A DNA stretch of 64,000 nt from Tanytarsus gracilentus. Lineage: Eukaryota; Arthropoda; Insecta; Diptera; Chironomidae. The stretch covers positions 5,302,501 through 5,366,500 of the forward strand of contig JAXRKN010000037.1 in NCBI GenBank assembly GCA_038502055.1, in the 5' to 3' direction. Shown here piece by piece: positions 1-12,455 of this stretch. A program made the translations under genes and the position numbers. The first letter of the stretch is position 1, and every line of letters begins with the position of its first letter. The notes beneath the pieces were generated by a model. The model was given only the letters and a program-made list of their open reading frames with translations. It was not told the origin of the DNA and did no database searches.

Positions 1-3000
1 AATTTCGTACCCATCCACCTCCATGACGTATATTAAGACGTGCTACATACAATGACGATAAAAATTCTATTTGTCTAAAATTGAAAATTCTACAAAAATA
101 AATTGTTGCAAAATAAATTTTAATTTTAATTGAGATAAAAAAATAATAAAATTGAAATGTTTAAGTTTGTAATTAAAAAAACTAACTAAAACTGAAAAAA
201 TTTGTATAAAAATTTAGAAAAAATGCCATAAAGATGCAAACGAGAAAATAAAGACGATGAAATTTAAATTCCACTAAAAGTTTTTCTCTCAACATTTTTT
301 TTGCAGCCAACACAGATGAGGAAACGTCGAGTGTCAGAATAACTTTTATTTTATTAGAAAAAATTGTTTCATGAGAAAAATTAGCAAAAATTAGATTCAA
401 ACTTACAAAAAATTTATTTTAAATGTACAAAAAAAGAGTTTCATAAAATTTTTCATTTTCTAAATCTTTTTGACATCACTACGATGATAACACAAAGCAT
501 GCACACACACATATATCTCAAAACTTTTACCATGATTCTCTCTTGCTCTAATTATGCTTTGAACTTTTTAATTTAAATTAACGATGAAACGAAAAGTTTT
601 CCACCATTTTTTTTCGACTCTGAAAGAAACTTTCTCATTTTGATCTCATGAATGTGGATGATAAAATTCTCGTGAACTTTCAAAGAAAAATTTAATCAAT
701 GGAAATAATTCAATCATGAAAAAATCTTCTTGTAAAAGTGCACAAAAATGATATAAACAAATTACCGCATTTTACAACTCCGACTCATAAGCCGGACAAG
801 AGCAATAAATGAATGGTTCTTTTCGGTAGAATTTCTTTGATGATGGAATGGTAGCCATAAAAGGTTTATGCATGAATGAAAGAAGACGAGGAAGAAAAAT
901 ACTAAGAATATCATTATGAACATCCACAAATTCACTTAAAAGAGCAAGAATTTTTATAAAATAAAATGATCCACAAACACATTGCAAAAAGGTAGGAGAG
1001 TAAATATGAATGGTAGCAGAGAAGCAAATACCGACGGACTAAAAGCAATTACAAAATGAGATCAATCATATGAAGCAGGTAAAGACGATGATGCTGATGG
1101 GCGTGGCTTAACCTGATCTCCGTACATGTGTTCACAAGCGATTTTGCAAACGATCATCATCAGCGCAATGTGATTAAGAGCTGAAACAAATTTATTGAAG
1201 GTCATTTAATGTGCTGTAGTAGTCACTCAAGTCAGCCATAAAAATGTTCTCGTTGAATTTATTAGCGCTTTAGGGTTCGTTTTTTGAATTTACAAATTGT
1301 TTTAATTTTATCAAAGAGCTAAAAATAACATTTGAGAATTCGCGATAATTTTGAATTAATTTCCCATTTAGCAAAGTAATTATTATTATGATAAACACAT
1401 GTGAATATGAACTTGCAAGCTGCCAAAAATAAAACCTCTTTAATGTGTCTGTTTATCTTGGTCATTCACGAAAAATTGTGAAAAGTCTCTTTATGGACTC
1501 TATCCACTCACAACCTCACACTCTATCGACTCTAGAGCATATGTGAATTTTATCAAATTAGTGGTGAATTGGATGGATAATTTTTTCGCATATATGGTAA
1601 TGAAGTTCCAACTTTTAACCGGCTACTGCCTGAGGCGACGTCAGATTGCGGTAGGTCAATTTTCATGCACAGGAAAAATATTCACAGCATCAGTTTTCCT
1701 ATCAGAAATTATTTTTCCCACATTTAGTCAAATGATGATGATGTTCGAGAGGATGAAAGCATACCGTCTGAATATGTCGGTGACCGGTAGAAAGAAGAAA
1801 AGTTCTTTTGATGATTTAAATGGTCGGCCATAAATGCCTTATGTCGCTCTCTTTGATCTGCACGTAGATTGGCCGGTTGTAAATTAATAAAAAGAAGAAG
1901 AAAAGAGATTCATCAGAAGACTCTTCTCCGGTGCTTTATTTTTTAAAGGATGGACGAAAAAAATACACGAAAGAAATGCTCAGAGATGAAGAAGAAACTT
2001 TTATGTTGAATAGTAAGAGTTAAAATGCAGCCCTGCAGAGTGACCACCATCACTCCGTAATACAGTTTCATTTTTTCGAATTAACACCTTAAAAAAATAC
2101 GATCTCTCTTGCTCGATCGGCGTGTATCTGAACAAAAGTGAGTAGAGTTATATTTTTTATGGGGTTTGTACGTGAGTTAATGATGTTTTTAAAATTTAAC
2201 GTTTTTTAATTTAATTTAAATTTTAATTATTTTTCAAATTTTTAATTTTTAAAATTTGAAAATCAAATATTTAAAAAATTCAAAATTTTACCTTTTTTAT
2301 ATTTTGCATGTTTAAAACCAAAATGACATCATTCTCAAATCCACGCTCCATCTCACAAAAGCACTTTGCTGAATGCTGTTCATCTTATACACTTTTTCTG
2401 TTTTTCTTTTCAACACCGATAGCCGTTTCTCCATTCGTCCGCTAAGCATTAAAAACAATCTCTTTTCTGTTGTTACCTACTATTACTAACAGCAAAATCC
2501 CAAAGTAACAATTTTTTCCTTCTCGTTGCCTCACTCTCATCGATCATCTCAGTCGGTGAGGAAACTTTGTCAATCGCTCATCAATCAATCAAAAAATAAA
2601 TTGATTTAAAACACGAAAAAGTTTTTCTCTGGTGAAAAGTGATGTAAAGTTTAACTTTGAATGATAAGAGATTGAGGAAAAATTTCAGTTTGTGATAAAA
2701 AAGAAGAAATTTGCAAATAAAATAAAATTTTAAAGTGCGAAAAATTAAAAAGATAAAAAAATTAAATTAAAAATTCAGCACTTGGAGGAATAAAAAAGTT
2801 CATGTGAGTAAATGCTTTACATCGATCAATGATTGTGTCATAAAATGTGTATTGCCGTGTCTAACCTCCATATATAATAAAAGAGCATGAAATTGAATAA
2901 GAAAAATCAACAATTTCCGCAATTAAGATCGATCATAAAATATTATGTTGAAGTGATCAAGAGATGCGAGCATTAATTAATTTTTTTTATATTGGGTCGA

Positions 3001-3003
3001 TTA
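1..3003. other. Non-coding upstream DNA, possible 5' UTR exon
   Basis: I see no convincing coding exon here. The stretch is AT-rich with many short A and T runs. Around 2549-2553 there is an arthropod-type initiator (TCAGT), and at 2804 a good donor (GTGAGT) follows about 250 bp of UTR-like sequence. It could be a 5' UTR exon of the T-box gene, which has a splice acceptor at 7316 just before its ATG. That join is inference only. Confidence 0.35.
2996..3003 (+). repeat. Target-site duplication, left copy (GTCGATTA)
   Basis: An exact 8-bp direct repeat of this word lies at 4104-4111, just outside the right inverted repeat of the foldback element. Confidence 0.75.
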
Positions 3004-4103
3004 GAGTGTAGGTCACCCAGCCGACAGAATTTCTGCAGAAATTCTACAGAAATTCTGCAGAAAATCTACAGAAATTCTGCAGAAATTCTGCAGAAAATAA
3101 AGAAATTCTGATAAATTTTTTTGTAAATTTATTTCTACAGAAATTCTGCAGAATAAAATCTGCAGAAATTCTGCAGAAAAAATAATCTGCAGAAATTCTG
3201 CAGAATAAAATCTGCAGAATAAATAATCTGCAGAATTTCTGCAGAATAAAATAATATGATATATTTTTTTTTTTTCATAGCCATAAAAATTCTTAAATTA
3301 AAACTTTTTAAAAACTTTTTTTTTTATATATTTGAAAGCTTAATAAAAAAGAATTTTTTACCCAGGTTGAAGAGGTGACCAAAGTTGTTCACCCACTTTT
3401 AATGGGTTAAAGATGATTTAATGAAAAAAATATATGAAAATTAGCAACTGTCCTCCTCGAATATCAAGAAATAAAAAATTAAAATAAATGGTTAATACAT
3501 CGTTGAATTCCAATTTTAATTACGAGTTAATACATATCATTTATAAAATTGAACCATATTTTTATTTTAGCGACCTGAAAGAGCTGAAATTTTTAATATT
3601 TTAGAACATTAATAATTGTCCTACTCGAATATAAGAACTACTTAACCGATCTAATTATTAATATATCGTTAATTAATTTTATTACGAGTTAATGAATATC
3701 ATTTATAACATTAACCTTTTTCTATTCTAGCGACTTTTTTAAAAAGTTTTAATCTTAAAATTTTTGATGTATGAAAAATAAAAAAATTATATATATTATT
3801 TTATTTAGAAATTCTGAGATTATTTTTCTGAAATTTTTATTTTTCTGCAGAATTTCTGAGATTATTTTTTCTGCAGAATTTCTGAATTTATTCTGCAGAA
3901 TTTCTGCAGATTATTTTTTCTGCAGAATTTCTGCAGATTTTATTCTGCAGAATTTCTGTAGAAATAAATTTACAAAAAAAATTATCAGAATTTCTGCAGA
4001 ATTTCTTTATTTTCTGCAGATTTTCTGCAGAATTTCTGTAGATTTTCTGCAGAATTTCTGTAGAATTTCTGCAGAATTTCTGTCGGCTGAGTGACCCATT
4101 CCC
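3004..4103. mobile_element. Foldback-type transposon, 1.1 kb, with 8-bp target-site duplication
   Basis: The two ends are long inverted repeats, about 250-300 bp each, made of dense iterations of CTGCAGAAATTCTGCAGAAA-type units, itself partly palindromic. The outermost bases read GTCACCCAGCCGACAG on the left and its near reverse complement on the right. The 8-bp word GTCGATTA directly flanks both sides (2996-3003 and 4104-4111), as expected for a target-site duplication. The 8-bp length fits hAT or P-like transposase mobilisation, but no transposase is encoded. The central part is AT-rich with an internal degenerate duplication. It is a non-autonomous foldback element or MITE; the superfamily assignment is inference. 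Confidence 0.85.
3436..3735 (+). repeat. Degenerate tandem duplication inside the foldback element
   Basis: Two imperfect copies of about 135-150 bp lie at roughly 3436-3585 and 3602-3735. Shared words in the same order include TGTCCTNCTCGAATAT, ATATCATTTATAA and TTCTAGCGAC-like ends. They are diverged, so the duplication predates the present copy or has decayed since insertion. Confidence 0.6.
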
Positions 4104-4111
4104 GTCGATTA
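4104..4111 (+). repeat. Target-site duplication, right copy (GTCGATTA)
   Basis: This is identical to 2996-3003 and flanks the foldback element on its right side. Confidence 0.75.
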
Positions 4112-7100
4112 CAGTTGTGGGAAAATTTTAGATCATGAGAGATTTGTTTTTTTTCCTGGATACCTGGATCCTGACCGATCATGCATTGAGGAGACTAAAA
4201 ATAATATTTTAAGAAGAAGAGATAAAAACTTTTACCAAATTTAAAAAAAATTTCTCAATTTTGTAATTTTTATCAAGTTTAAAAAACATTTCTCAATTTT
4301 GTTATGCAAAAATTTATAATTTCGATTCAAATTTTTTTTAATTTTCTTAGAAAATAAATTCTGAAAAATTCCCATGACCTAAACTGAGCTCAACAAGTGA
4401 ATCATTCCGCGTCGGCATGAACACAAACAAAGATAACCAAATGTTTATGATTAATTAAGGAAATGTTCTCATATCTTCTGAAACCAAATCAATATCACAA
4501 AAGAGACGATAAAATTAAAATCAAAGACTCATTAAGCGCATTGGACCCATTAAAGATATTACTTTATACTGCACACACATCGCTATGCCTCACTCTCAGA
4601 CAATAAGAAGCAGGAAAATTAAAGAAGATGTAAGCAAGCAAAAAAAAGATTCTGGATGTAGAAACAATAACAAAAATTTAAAGCTTTTATGACTTTATTG
4701 CCACACTTCAAAACTCCAAAAAAATCGTTCGGCGTTTCTCTTTTTTCGCTCAGCTCCACGTCTGTATTTCTTCCCTTTTGTTGTCTTAAAGTCTCTTCTT
4801 AATACAAAAACCAAAAAAAAATCTTACAATCTCGGAACATGAGCGGTTTTACCTTTTTCAACAAAAAAAAAATGAGGTGTTCTTTAGCGTAATGTTTCAT
4901 TTGGGCATTCTCTCTTTTTTTCCTCTCGACTAATTTATTTATTTTATGCCTTCCGACGCAGGCGAAACGTCAGTGCCTGGCAAACATACATTTACAAGAA
5001 AGATCTCTTTTCATTCGGCTTAATTCCAATCCATTCAGGAATTCAATTTTAAAAAAATGTTTATGATGGAAGAAGGAGGAAAAAAGCGTCTTATTGTTCA
5101 ATTAAAAGTTCTTTTCATCGCTCGTGTAGATATGGCGCAGATATTTGTAGAGAAACTCAATTGTGAGCTTTTATATTTTTTTTTGGGGGAATTTTCAGTC
5201 ATCTGTTGTTGCAAAATCATGACAGTTATTTAACTTTTTGCAAGGCATGCCATGTAAAATTTATTTTGTAATTTTCAAAAATAATTTTTTCTTTTAAAAG
5301 AGAAATAAAATGTTAACTCTTTCGGTCACATCGCGATATTTCTCCCGCTCAACTCAATATTTGCGCAGCCATATTCTTTGTTCGTCGTCCGTATGTATCA
5401 AAAAAAAATATTGAAACTGGAACTTCTTGTGAAAAATGAATGTCAAATAAAAAAGCCTTCAGCGACGACCATCATTGCTTTATTTCGATCTTCACATAAA
5501 CATTTATTCGAATAAGAGAGAAATAGTCAAACAGATTTTTAAGCAAATAGGCACGCTCTGTCGACACGCTGAGAAAGAAGCCCGGTTACAAAAAAAAGTT
5601 GAAAGTGACTGTGATTGAAATTTTTGCACTGATTGAATGGAAATATTTTTAAACGTTTTAAAAATTCATAAAGTAAAAAATGAAACTGCGCGTGAAATTA
5701 GTGATGGAGAAATAATAATATTTTTTTCTGAGTGCTTCAAAAGAGGTTTGGCATAAGAGAAGACTCGAAAATGGCCTCCCAAAAAGCTGATAAACAAACA
5801 AACATTGAAGTCACGAATTAATGAAACAGTCAAATATACACACGAGAAAGAAGAGATGAGACATCCTAAATTAAAAAATAACTTTAAGCATGAGCGAACA
5901 TGTGGATGTGCTTTTTAATTGTGTAACTGGTTTTTGTGAGTAGTTTTAAATGAAACATTCACGATTTCAATTTCCTATAAATTAAAATGATTTTTTCCGT
6001 TGAATTTCGATCACGATTTTCTCTTCATTGCGTTTCATGACTCTGAAGTTAAAAAGAATTATTTTCTTATTGACACTTTAAGAATTGTTATTTAAAAAGT
6101 TTAGTAAAATTTAACTACAAAACATTTTTGTTCGATCTTGCGTCGTGAAATTTTCATTAAGAAAAAATTAAAATCTAAAAAGTTTTTTTTAACATCCAAT
6201 TCGTTTGGGCTTGAAGCCATTCACCAGCCAGCCTCTCTCGCTACATCTAGATCATGCGTTATTGAAAAGGCAAACAAATTAAATATTCAAGCGAAGATAT
6301 TCGTTGAGCAAACAACAAAGAGTATCTCTTTTTTTCTGTACATGTATCAATATTTCGTTGCCTTTTAAATATTTGGAATTCGTGAGCAAACATCGACAAA
6401 ATTGAATATCATGAACATGACGGAATCATAATGACAATGGATTCGAAGAAGACTTTTCTGATGAGACAAAAAAAATCTCAAGAAAATTTTTCCCGTTAAA
6501 GTGAAATGAATGAAAATAGAATGATCAATGGGAAATTGAAGATGAAATTATTAATATAATAGACTGACTCTATTATCATCTTGTCATAATTATGAATGTG
6601 TGAAATTCGGGATTGTTCACACTTTTTTTTGGCTTCTTAATTTCCATTTTTTCAATCTTCCATATGTGCGTGCTATAAGTTTCCAGAGTGAGAAAAAATA
6701 TCGTTGACGACCATCCGAAAAGGTGCGGGAAGAAAGAGTGTTAGATTTTGATTGCAATTAATATCACATTACCATAAATATCTTCATCTAATAGGGTTTG
6801 AAGGAGCTATAAAAGTATAATGAATCGATTCTCGAGATCGTAAAGAACAACGAATGATCGTGTTTGAATGTTTTTGAATTATTTAACTCTATTAAGTATA
6901 AATGTTAAATTTAAATATTTTCAATTTCGAAAGAATTAAATTTTCAAAATGGCGTCTGCATAAAATAAAAACCTAAAGGCACACTTCTAATAGCCTCATA
7001 TTAATTGATCTCCACAAACGTCTGATTAGTAATTTAGTGAAAATTAAAATCTTAAATATTGACCGCGGGTTATATGGCACATTAAAATTCATTTTCGTCC

Positions 7101-7344
7101 ATTTATTAAATTAAAGATTACACATGAAATTTATCACTTTCCATTCACACAAAAACGGCACTTTTAATACTTTATTTGTGTGGTTAGAGGGAGTGAGGAA
7201 GTGGAGGAGACTTGCACCTACAGTGTGCTGTTAATCACGGGAATATACGAAATTTCATCAGACACGCGTTAAGATGCCGACGTTAATTTTTTTATGATCT
7301 CTTTCTTTTTTTGCAGACACATTTTTTAGTTGTGACTTCAGGGG
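4112..7344. other. Non-coding region upstream of the T-box gene
   Basis: No supported coding exon was found. A good 3' splice site (pyrimidine tract then TTGCAG, ending at 7316) lies 28 bases before the T-box start codon, so at least part of this stretch is probably a 5' UTR intron. The rest may hold developmental enhancers; none can be named from the sequence alone. Confidence 0.5.
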
Positions 7345-9528
7345 ATGCCAACAACCGCAACGACCTTCATTTTATCAGCAGTTGAAACGAATATGTCAAA
7401 TATTGAAGAATTAGAAGACAACAAATTGAGAGTTTCGACGAGCTTAACAAATCTATCTAACCTTAGCAAGAGCCTCGATATGGAACGAAACGTGATGATA
7501 TCGCTCGACGATCGTGACTTATGGTGTCGCTTTCAAAATCTAACCAATGAGATGATTGTAACGAAAAATGGACGTCGAATGTTTCCAGTGGTTAAAATTA
7601 CTGCGAACGGTCTCGATCCGGCCGCCATGTATACGGTGCTTCTTGAATTCACTCAAATCGATAGTCATAGGTGAGAATTCTGGTTAAATTTAATTTTTGA
7701 AGAGATTTAATTTATTTTAAATATTAAAAAGATGGAAATACGTCAATGGCGAATGGGTAAGTTCTCTTATTCACACCTAAAATGTGCATCGATGATTATG
7801 ATCGTGAAGTTGTTTTGTGATAATTACATTTGCTAATTTCTTTATGCCTTGTGCAGAAACAAAGCGAGTTTAAATTAACGAGATAGGCACGAAGAAGAAT
7901 AGATGCAAGTGCTAATTATTTTTTATCTTCATTGTGCAATGATCAATCGTTTCCTTAAATGCAGGTGCCCGGTGGAAAGGCAGAAGCACCGCCAAATAAT
8001 CCAGTGTACATTCACCCGGAGAGTCCCAATTTCGGTGCACACTGGATGAAGGAACCGATTTCGTTCGCTAAAGTTAAATTAACGAATAAGACAAATGGAA
8101 ATGGACAAATCATGTTGAATTCATTGCATAAATATGAGCCACGTGTTCATCTTGTGCGTGTCGGCAGCGAACAGCGTCAAGTGGTGAGGATTTAAATTAA
8201 AAATTGAAGAAATAACTAATTAGTATTTTGAAGGTCACCTATCCATTCCCCGAGACTCAATTCATCGCTGTTACTGCATACCAAAATGAGGTAAATTTTC
8301 AAATTATTAAATGAAATTTTAAATAATAATATTTTAATACAATTAAAGGAAGTAACTTCGCTAAAAATTAAATACAATCCATTCGCCAAGGCATTTCTTG
8401 ATGCCAAAGAACGTCCTGACTCAATTTATACTCGCGAAAGTGCTGCCTGCGGTGGTTGGTATTTTCCAAGTACTTTTTCACCCACGCCGCCCACTTACTC
8501 AGCGCCCGAACGAAGCACAGTGACGAGAAGCAATCGATCAGTTCCATATTCAACTCAAAAACCCACTCCCTTGCGTGTAATCAACAAGACATCGCCACCA
8601 TTGCAATCTCCATCCACTCCAAATTGTCAAAATCCCTCGACGAGTGAGAAATCATTTTGGATGTCTTAGAATTCTTAATTAACTTTTCCTAATTTAGATT
8701 ATACAATTTTGGAGACGCCAAACTCATCGTTCGCATCCTATCAAACATCGACAGGAGGTTCATCATCTTCTATGTGGCAACCTTCGACATCCGCTGGTTC
8801 TTCTTATTGGACTAATCAAATGACAAGCTCAAGCAATATTTCAAATGCATCGCCACCAGCATCGTCTGGGATTCAGAATATTTCGCCAACACGTTCACCT
8901 GGCTCGCCTTACGCAACTCCCTCACCTTCAGCGACCTACCATCCCTTGACAACGCCACATAACCAACAAAACTATCAATCAACAACACCATCGACTCCTG
9001 TTGAGTATCAGAATAATGGATCGCCGCACTATCATCACACAGCCGCATCACAACCCGCACTTACGGTTCCTCAGAGTCATCAACTCTACTATCCATCATC
9101 ACTCTCACCAACTCATCAAATTTACGGCAACGTTGGCTTCACTAATTTTAGCTATGCGCCTGGCTGGACTCATGGAACTGCTGCTGACTATGGCTTATTC
9201 CAAAATACCTATCACTATCAACCATCGGCCGAATATATTTCGCTCATCAATGAAAGCGGGTAAGATTAATTTTAGGAAATTTTTTAAAAAAATTTAACGG
9301 TTTTTATTTTTTAAAAGAAATTACACTCAATCAACGGAAGTTCCGCCATCGAGTGTTGATGTGAATGAAAAAGGAAATCAGTTTGAGCCAATTTCGCCAA
9401 TTTATCAAAATGATCGAAACATGCAAGAATCGTCATCTCGCTCGCCAGAACATGGAATCAACAATAATAACATAATTTTTCCAACCAAAAAGACAAGTTG
9501 GCCGCCTTTGACGGAAGCGACTTCCTAA
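7345..9528 (+). CDS. byn: Brachyury-type T-box transcription factor (brachyenteron)
   Basis: This is a sequence-specific nuclear transcription factor; in flies the orthologue specifies hindgut and posterior gut. By splice signals and frame the exons are 7345-7670, 7732-7756, 7965-8183, 8234-8290, 8349-8643, 8698-9259 and 9318-9528, giving about 564 residues. The T-box covers roughly residues 54-236 and contains LTNEMIVTKNGRRMFPV, AMYTVLLEF, VPGGKAE, NFGAHWMKEPISFAKVKLTN, LHKYEPRVH, VTYPFPETQFIAVTAYQN and IKYNPFAKAFLDAKERPD, all typical of the T/Brachyury branch rather than Tbx2/6/20. The tail is rich in Ser, Pro, Thr and Gln. It has a GWTHG..DYGLFQ motif near the end, as in fly byn. Exon 2 is only 25 nt. 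AATAAA signals follow the stop. Confidence 0.93.
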
Positions 9529-9901
9529 AACGCAATTGAAGCATCAAACGTAGATATTTTAATTAATAACTTTTCGCTGATAAATAAAAATGTAAAATAA
9601 ATTCAAATCTTAATAAAAAGAAAAATTATTTCAGTTTAGTTAAAAAAGTTGATTTTCTTTCTATTTCAGCGTGATCTGAAAAAATTAATTAATTATTCGC
9701 GAAATTATTTCAACTTTTTAATATTGATTTTTTTTTTGTCTTTATTATAAAAAAATATGCAATTGTATGTGACTAAATAAAAATATATTCATTTCTCTTG
9801 ATTCTTTCATTTTATACATATATAAAAGTTAAGCTAGAAACTGAGAAAAAATTGTTGTGTAGACATAAAGATTCACTTTTTAATGGGATTTATGGTCAGG
9901 A

Positions 9902-11915
9902 TTAAAATTTAATTGGTTTATTTTTTGATTGCTCTAACACATAGCCTGTGAAGCGTTTCAGAAACTTGGGATACTCCTTTTTGTAAACCGCTCTCAGAAG
10001 TGTGGGCTTCACCCAGCCTCCGGGATTAACTGATGCGATAAATTTACTTTTCAGATTATGATTAATAAAATAAGAATTTAAAACTCACCAACTGAACAAT
10101 AGGTTATTTTACATGTCAAATCATTTCTCGCTATTTCACCATTTTTCGGTTGTTTCAAAAAGGTTTGACATAATAAGATTACGTTTAGGTATATTCTTAT
10201 GCATTTTCCTTGATCAGCGGCCTGTCGAAAAATTCATTAAAAATTTGCAATTAATGGTGAAAAATTAAACTCACGGGATAGCGGGGACTTAATGTTGATT
10301 GATTACAAACGAGCCATGCGTCATGTGCATCGGAATCTATTGACTTTTCAATTTTTCTGGAAATTAAAAGAATTAAAAAATCCTTACTAAATAATTATTT
10401 AAATAAAACTCACCTCATATGTGACCAAAACAAAGCATCACGCTGATTTGCGGGCCAGATGCGTTTGTGAGTTTGAAGAAGCACCAAAGTATCGGGAGAA
10501 ATTGTCTCGAGAATTTGACATTCTTCCAGTGTCGTCTCCCAATCATTTCGAAATTTAGGATCGAAGAAGTAATGACACATCTCACGTGCCGTGCATCCTA
10601 CAACAACATGCACTGATTTCAGTGGATCAACGACCATTCCATCAATCTCCTCTTCACGTCGATACATCTTCATTTCACCCTCGTCGGCAAATATTTGCCA
10701 CCCACCTTCACTGACACCCTTCAGAGCATGATTCAATTGTTCTTCAACCACTCGATCAATTTCTGGCCAAAGTTGATGATACTTGGCTAATTTTCCGCTT
10801 CCAAACTCATCGACTTCAGTCGTATCTTCCTCCTCGGCAATTTGACCGGCCTCTATTTGCGATTGTTGATTTTGTAGCTTTAACTTTACTCTAATCTGAC
10901 GAATTTCTTCAATTTTGTCTAGCCCCGTTTCGACTGCATCGTAAAATTCATCCTCGGGAATAGTGGAATTGGGACCTTCCTCTTCTAAATCAGGTCCACT
11001 CGATGTCATTTTCATTTTCACCATTTTATCTTGACACGTTTTCAGTTCCTCTTCGACCTTTCTTCTTTTTTCAATTTCACTATCGAGTTTCCTCTTGATA
11101 CTCTCCTCTTTTTGAAGAATCATCTCAAGGCTATGATTGAGTGTCGTCAACACACCGGCAGTTGTTTCACGGAATGTAATTGCTTCTCCTTTAAAGTCAA
11201 GTGTCTTTAATCCCGACTCCTCTTCAAGTGCGTCTTGAAACGATGTCGATTGTGCAGCACAAGCGTCAAAAAACTTCTGAAGTGAATTTATTTGAGTGAA
11301 TAAAATATCCCGATAAGTTTCAATTTCATGAAGATTTTCGCGTAAATTTCGACTAATCTGCTTTAATGAATTTCCGCTAGTAGTTGATTGTATCGACATT
11401 GTGCTTCCATGTCTCTTTAATTGTGAATCATCCTCAATCTATAATTAGAACATTAATTAAGGCATTTTAATTAGCTTTATCTCATTTGTGTGTATGCAAT
11501 TAATACTCACTCGAAATGATTTCAATACTTCCACCCAATTGCGTTTATCTTCGACATTCTCCGCTCTCAAATACCAGACAACACTGATTCCATTCTCATC
11601 AACAGAAATATCGAAACGACATTCATCAATTTCATGTTCCTTAACTAAGGCTCTCTCGAGATTTAAAGCACCGCGACATCCGAAATCACTATCCTCTTCT
11701 GATTTATAGTATGACAAAGTCGAGTCCTTAAGCACTATAAATCGACTTTGCCACCCGTAAATGTAGTTCACCTACAAAAAAAATATCGGAAATTACTCAT
11801 CAAAATTTTTTATTGCCTTAAATCATCAAATACAAACCCATTTATTTAAAAATCCTTTTAATTCAATTTTACTGTCCTCATTCTCACTGTGCACATCATC
11901 TTCCAACATCAGCAT
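9902..11915 (-). CDS. cert: Ceramide transfer protein CERT (PH-FFAT-START)
   Basis: It moves ceramide from the ER to the Golgi for sphingomyelin-type lipid synthesis. Exons on the minus strand are 11838-11915, 11511-11771, 10414-11438, 10275-10356, 10089-10221 and 9902-10029, in frame, giving about 568 residues. An N-terminal PH domain (about residues 18-112, with GWQSRFIVLKDSTLSYYKSE) binds Golgi PI4P. A Ser-rich stretch after RHGS (about 123-140) matches the phosphorylated serine-repeat region. The FFAT motif EFYDAVE sits at residues 277-283, with an acidic tract before it, and binds VAP on the ER. A START domain (about 333-568) ends with VNPGGW and EYPKFLKRFTGYV, as in human CERT. All domains are intact and the length is close to the short human isoform. 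Confidence 0.93.
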
Positions 11916-12455
11916 GATTAGATGTGTCAAAGGTTGATTTAATTAACGCTTTTTTCTTGTCTTTCTCTTCTTTTCTATTTTTTTTATCACAAAAATTTCT
12001 AATGTTTTGAAAATTTATTATCGTACACTGTCAAAAATTGTCGAGAGGCAATATCACCCAAAGCTCATCACCCAAAAAAAAAAACGATAAAATTTTTTTA
12101 AAAATATTTTGAGTGAATTTTTTAAAATAAAGTTTCGTAAATATTTTAGAAATCAAAGTTTTATTCTTTTATATTTTTTTTAAATATTTAAAAATTATTT
12201 TTATGCAAAGGAAATAAAAACGAAATGATCAGTGGTTATTCAGCATGGCAGTCAACATTATTTCTGAAAAAAAATGCGATAAAAAGTGAAAATAAATTTT
12301 TAAATTATTTTATTAAATTATTTTTAATTTTTATAGTTGTCACATGTGGTTATTTTTAAAAGTCGTAAAGTAATTTTCTCTCCTCACTATATTCGTCACT
12401 AAATTCATGCTCAAAACAAGAAACAGAAGAGGTAACAGGAATTAATGAATTATAA
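11916..12455. other. Intergenic region between cert and the AGBL5-like gene
   Basis: It holds the cert promoter/5' UTR and the 3' UTR of the carboxypeptidase gene, which run in the same direction. I see A/T runs but no coding signal. Confidence 0.5.

Noticed and set aside
1543..1833. 96-codon open frame upstream of the T-box gene
   Set aside because: No recognisable motif, no supporting splice or promoter signals, and composition like the surrounding AT-rich DNA.
3771..4094. Open frame of 107 codons and its antisense partner in the foldback arm
   Set aside because: It is made of the repeated CTGCAGAATTT units (giving RISAEF-like repeats) and reads on both strands; a by-product of the repeat, not a gene.
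6138..6368. 76-codon open frame
   Set aside because: AT-driven, Lys/Phe/Ser-rich, no family resemblance, and inside the likely 5' UTR intron.
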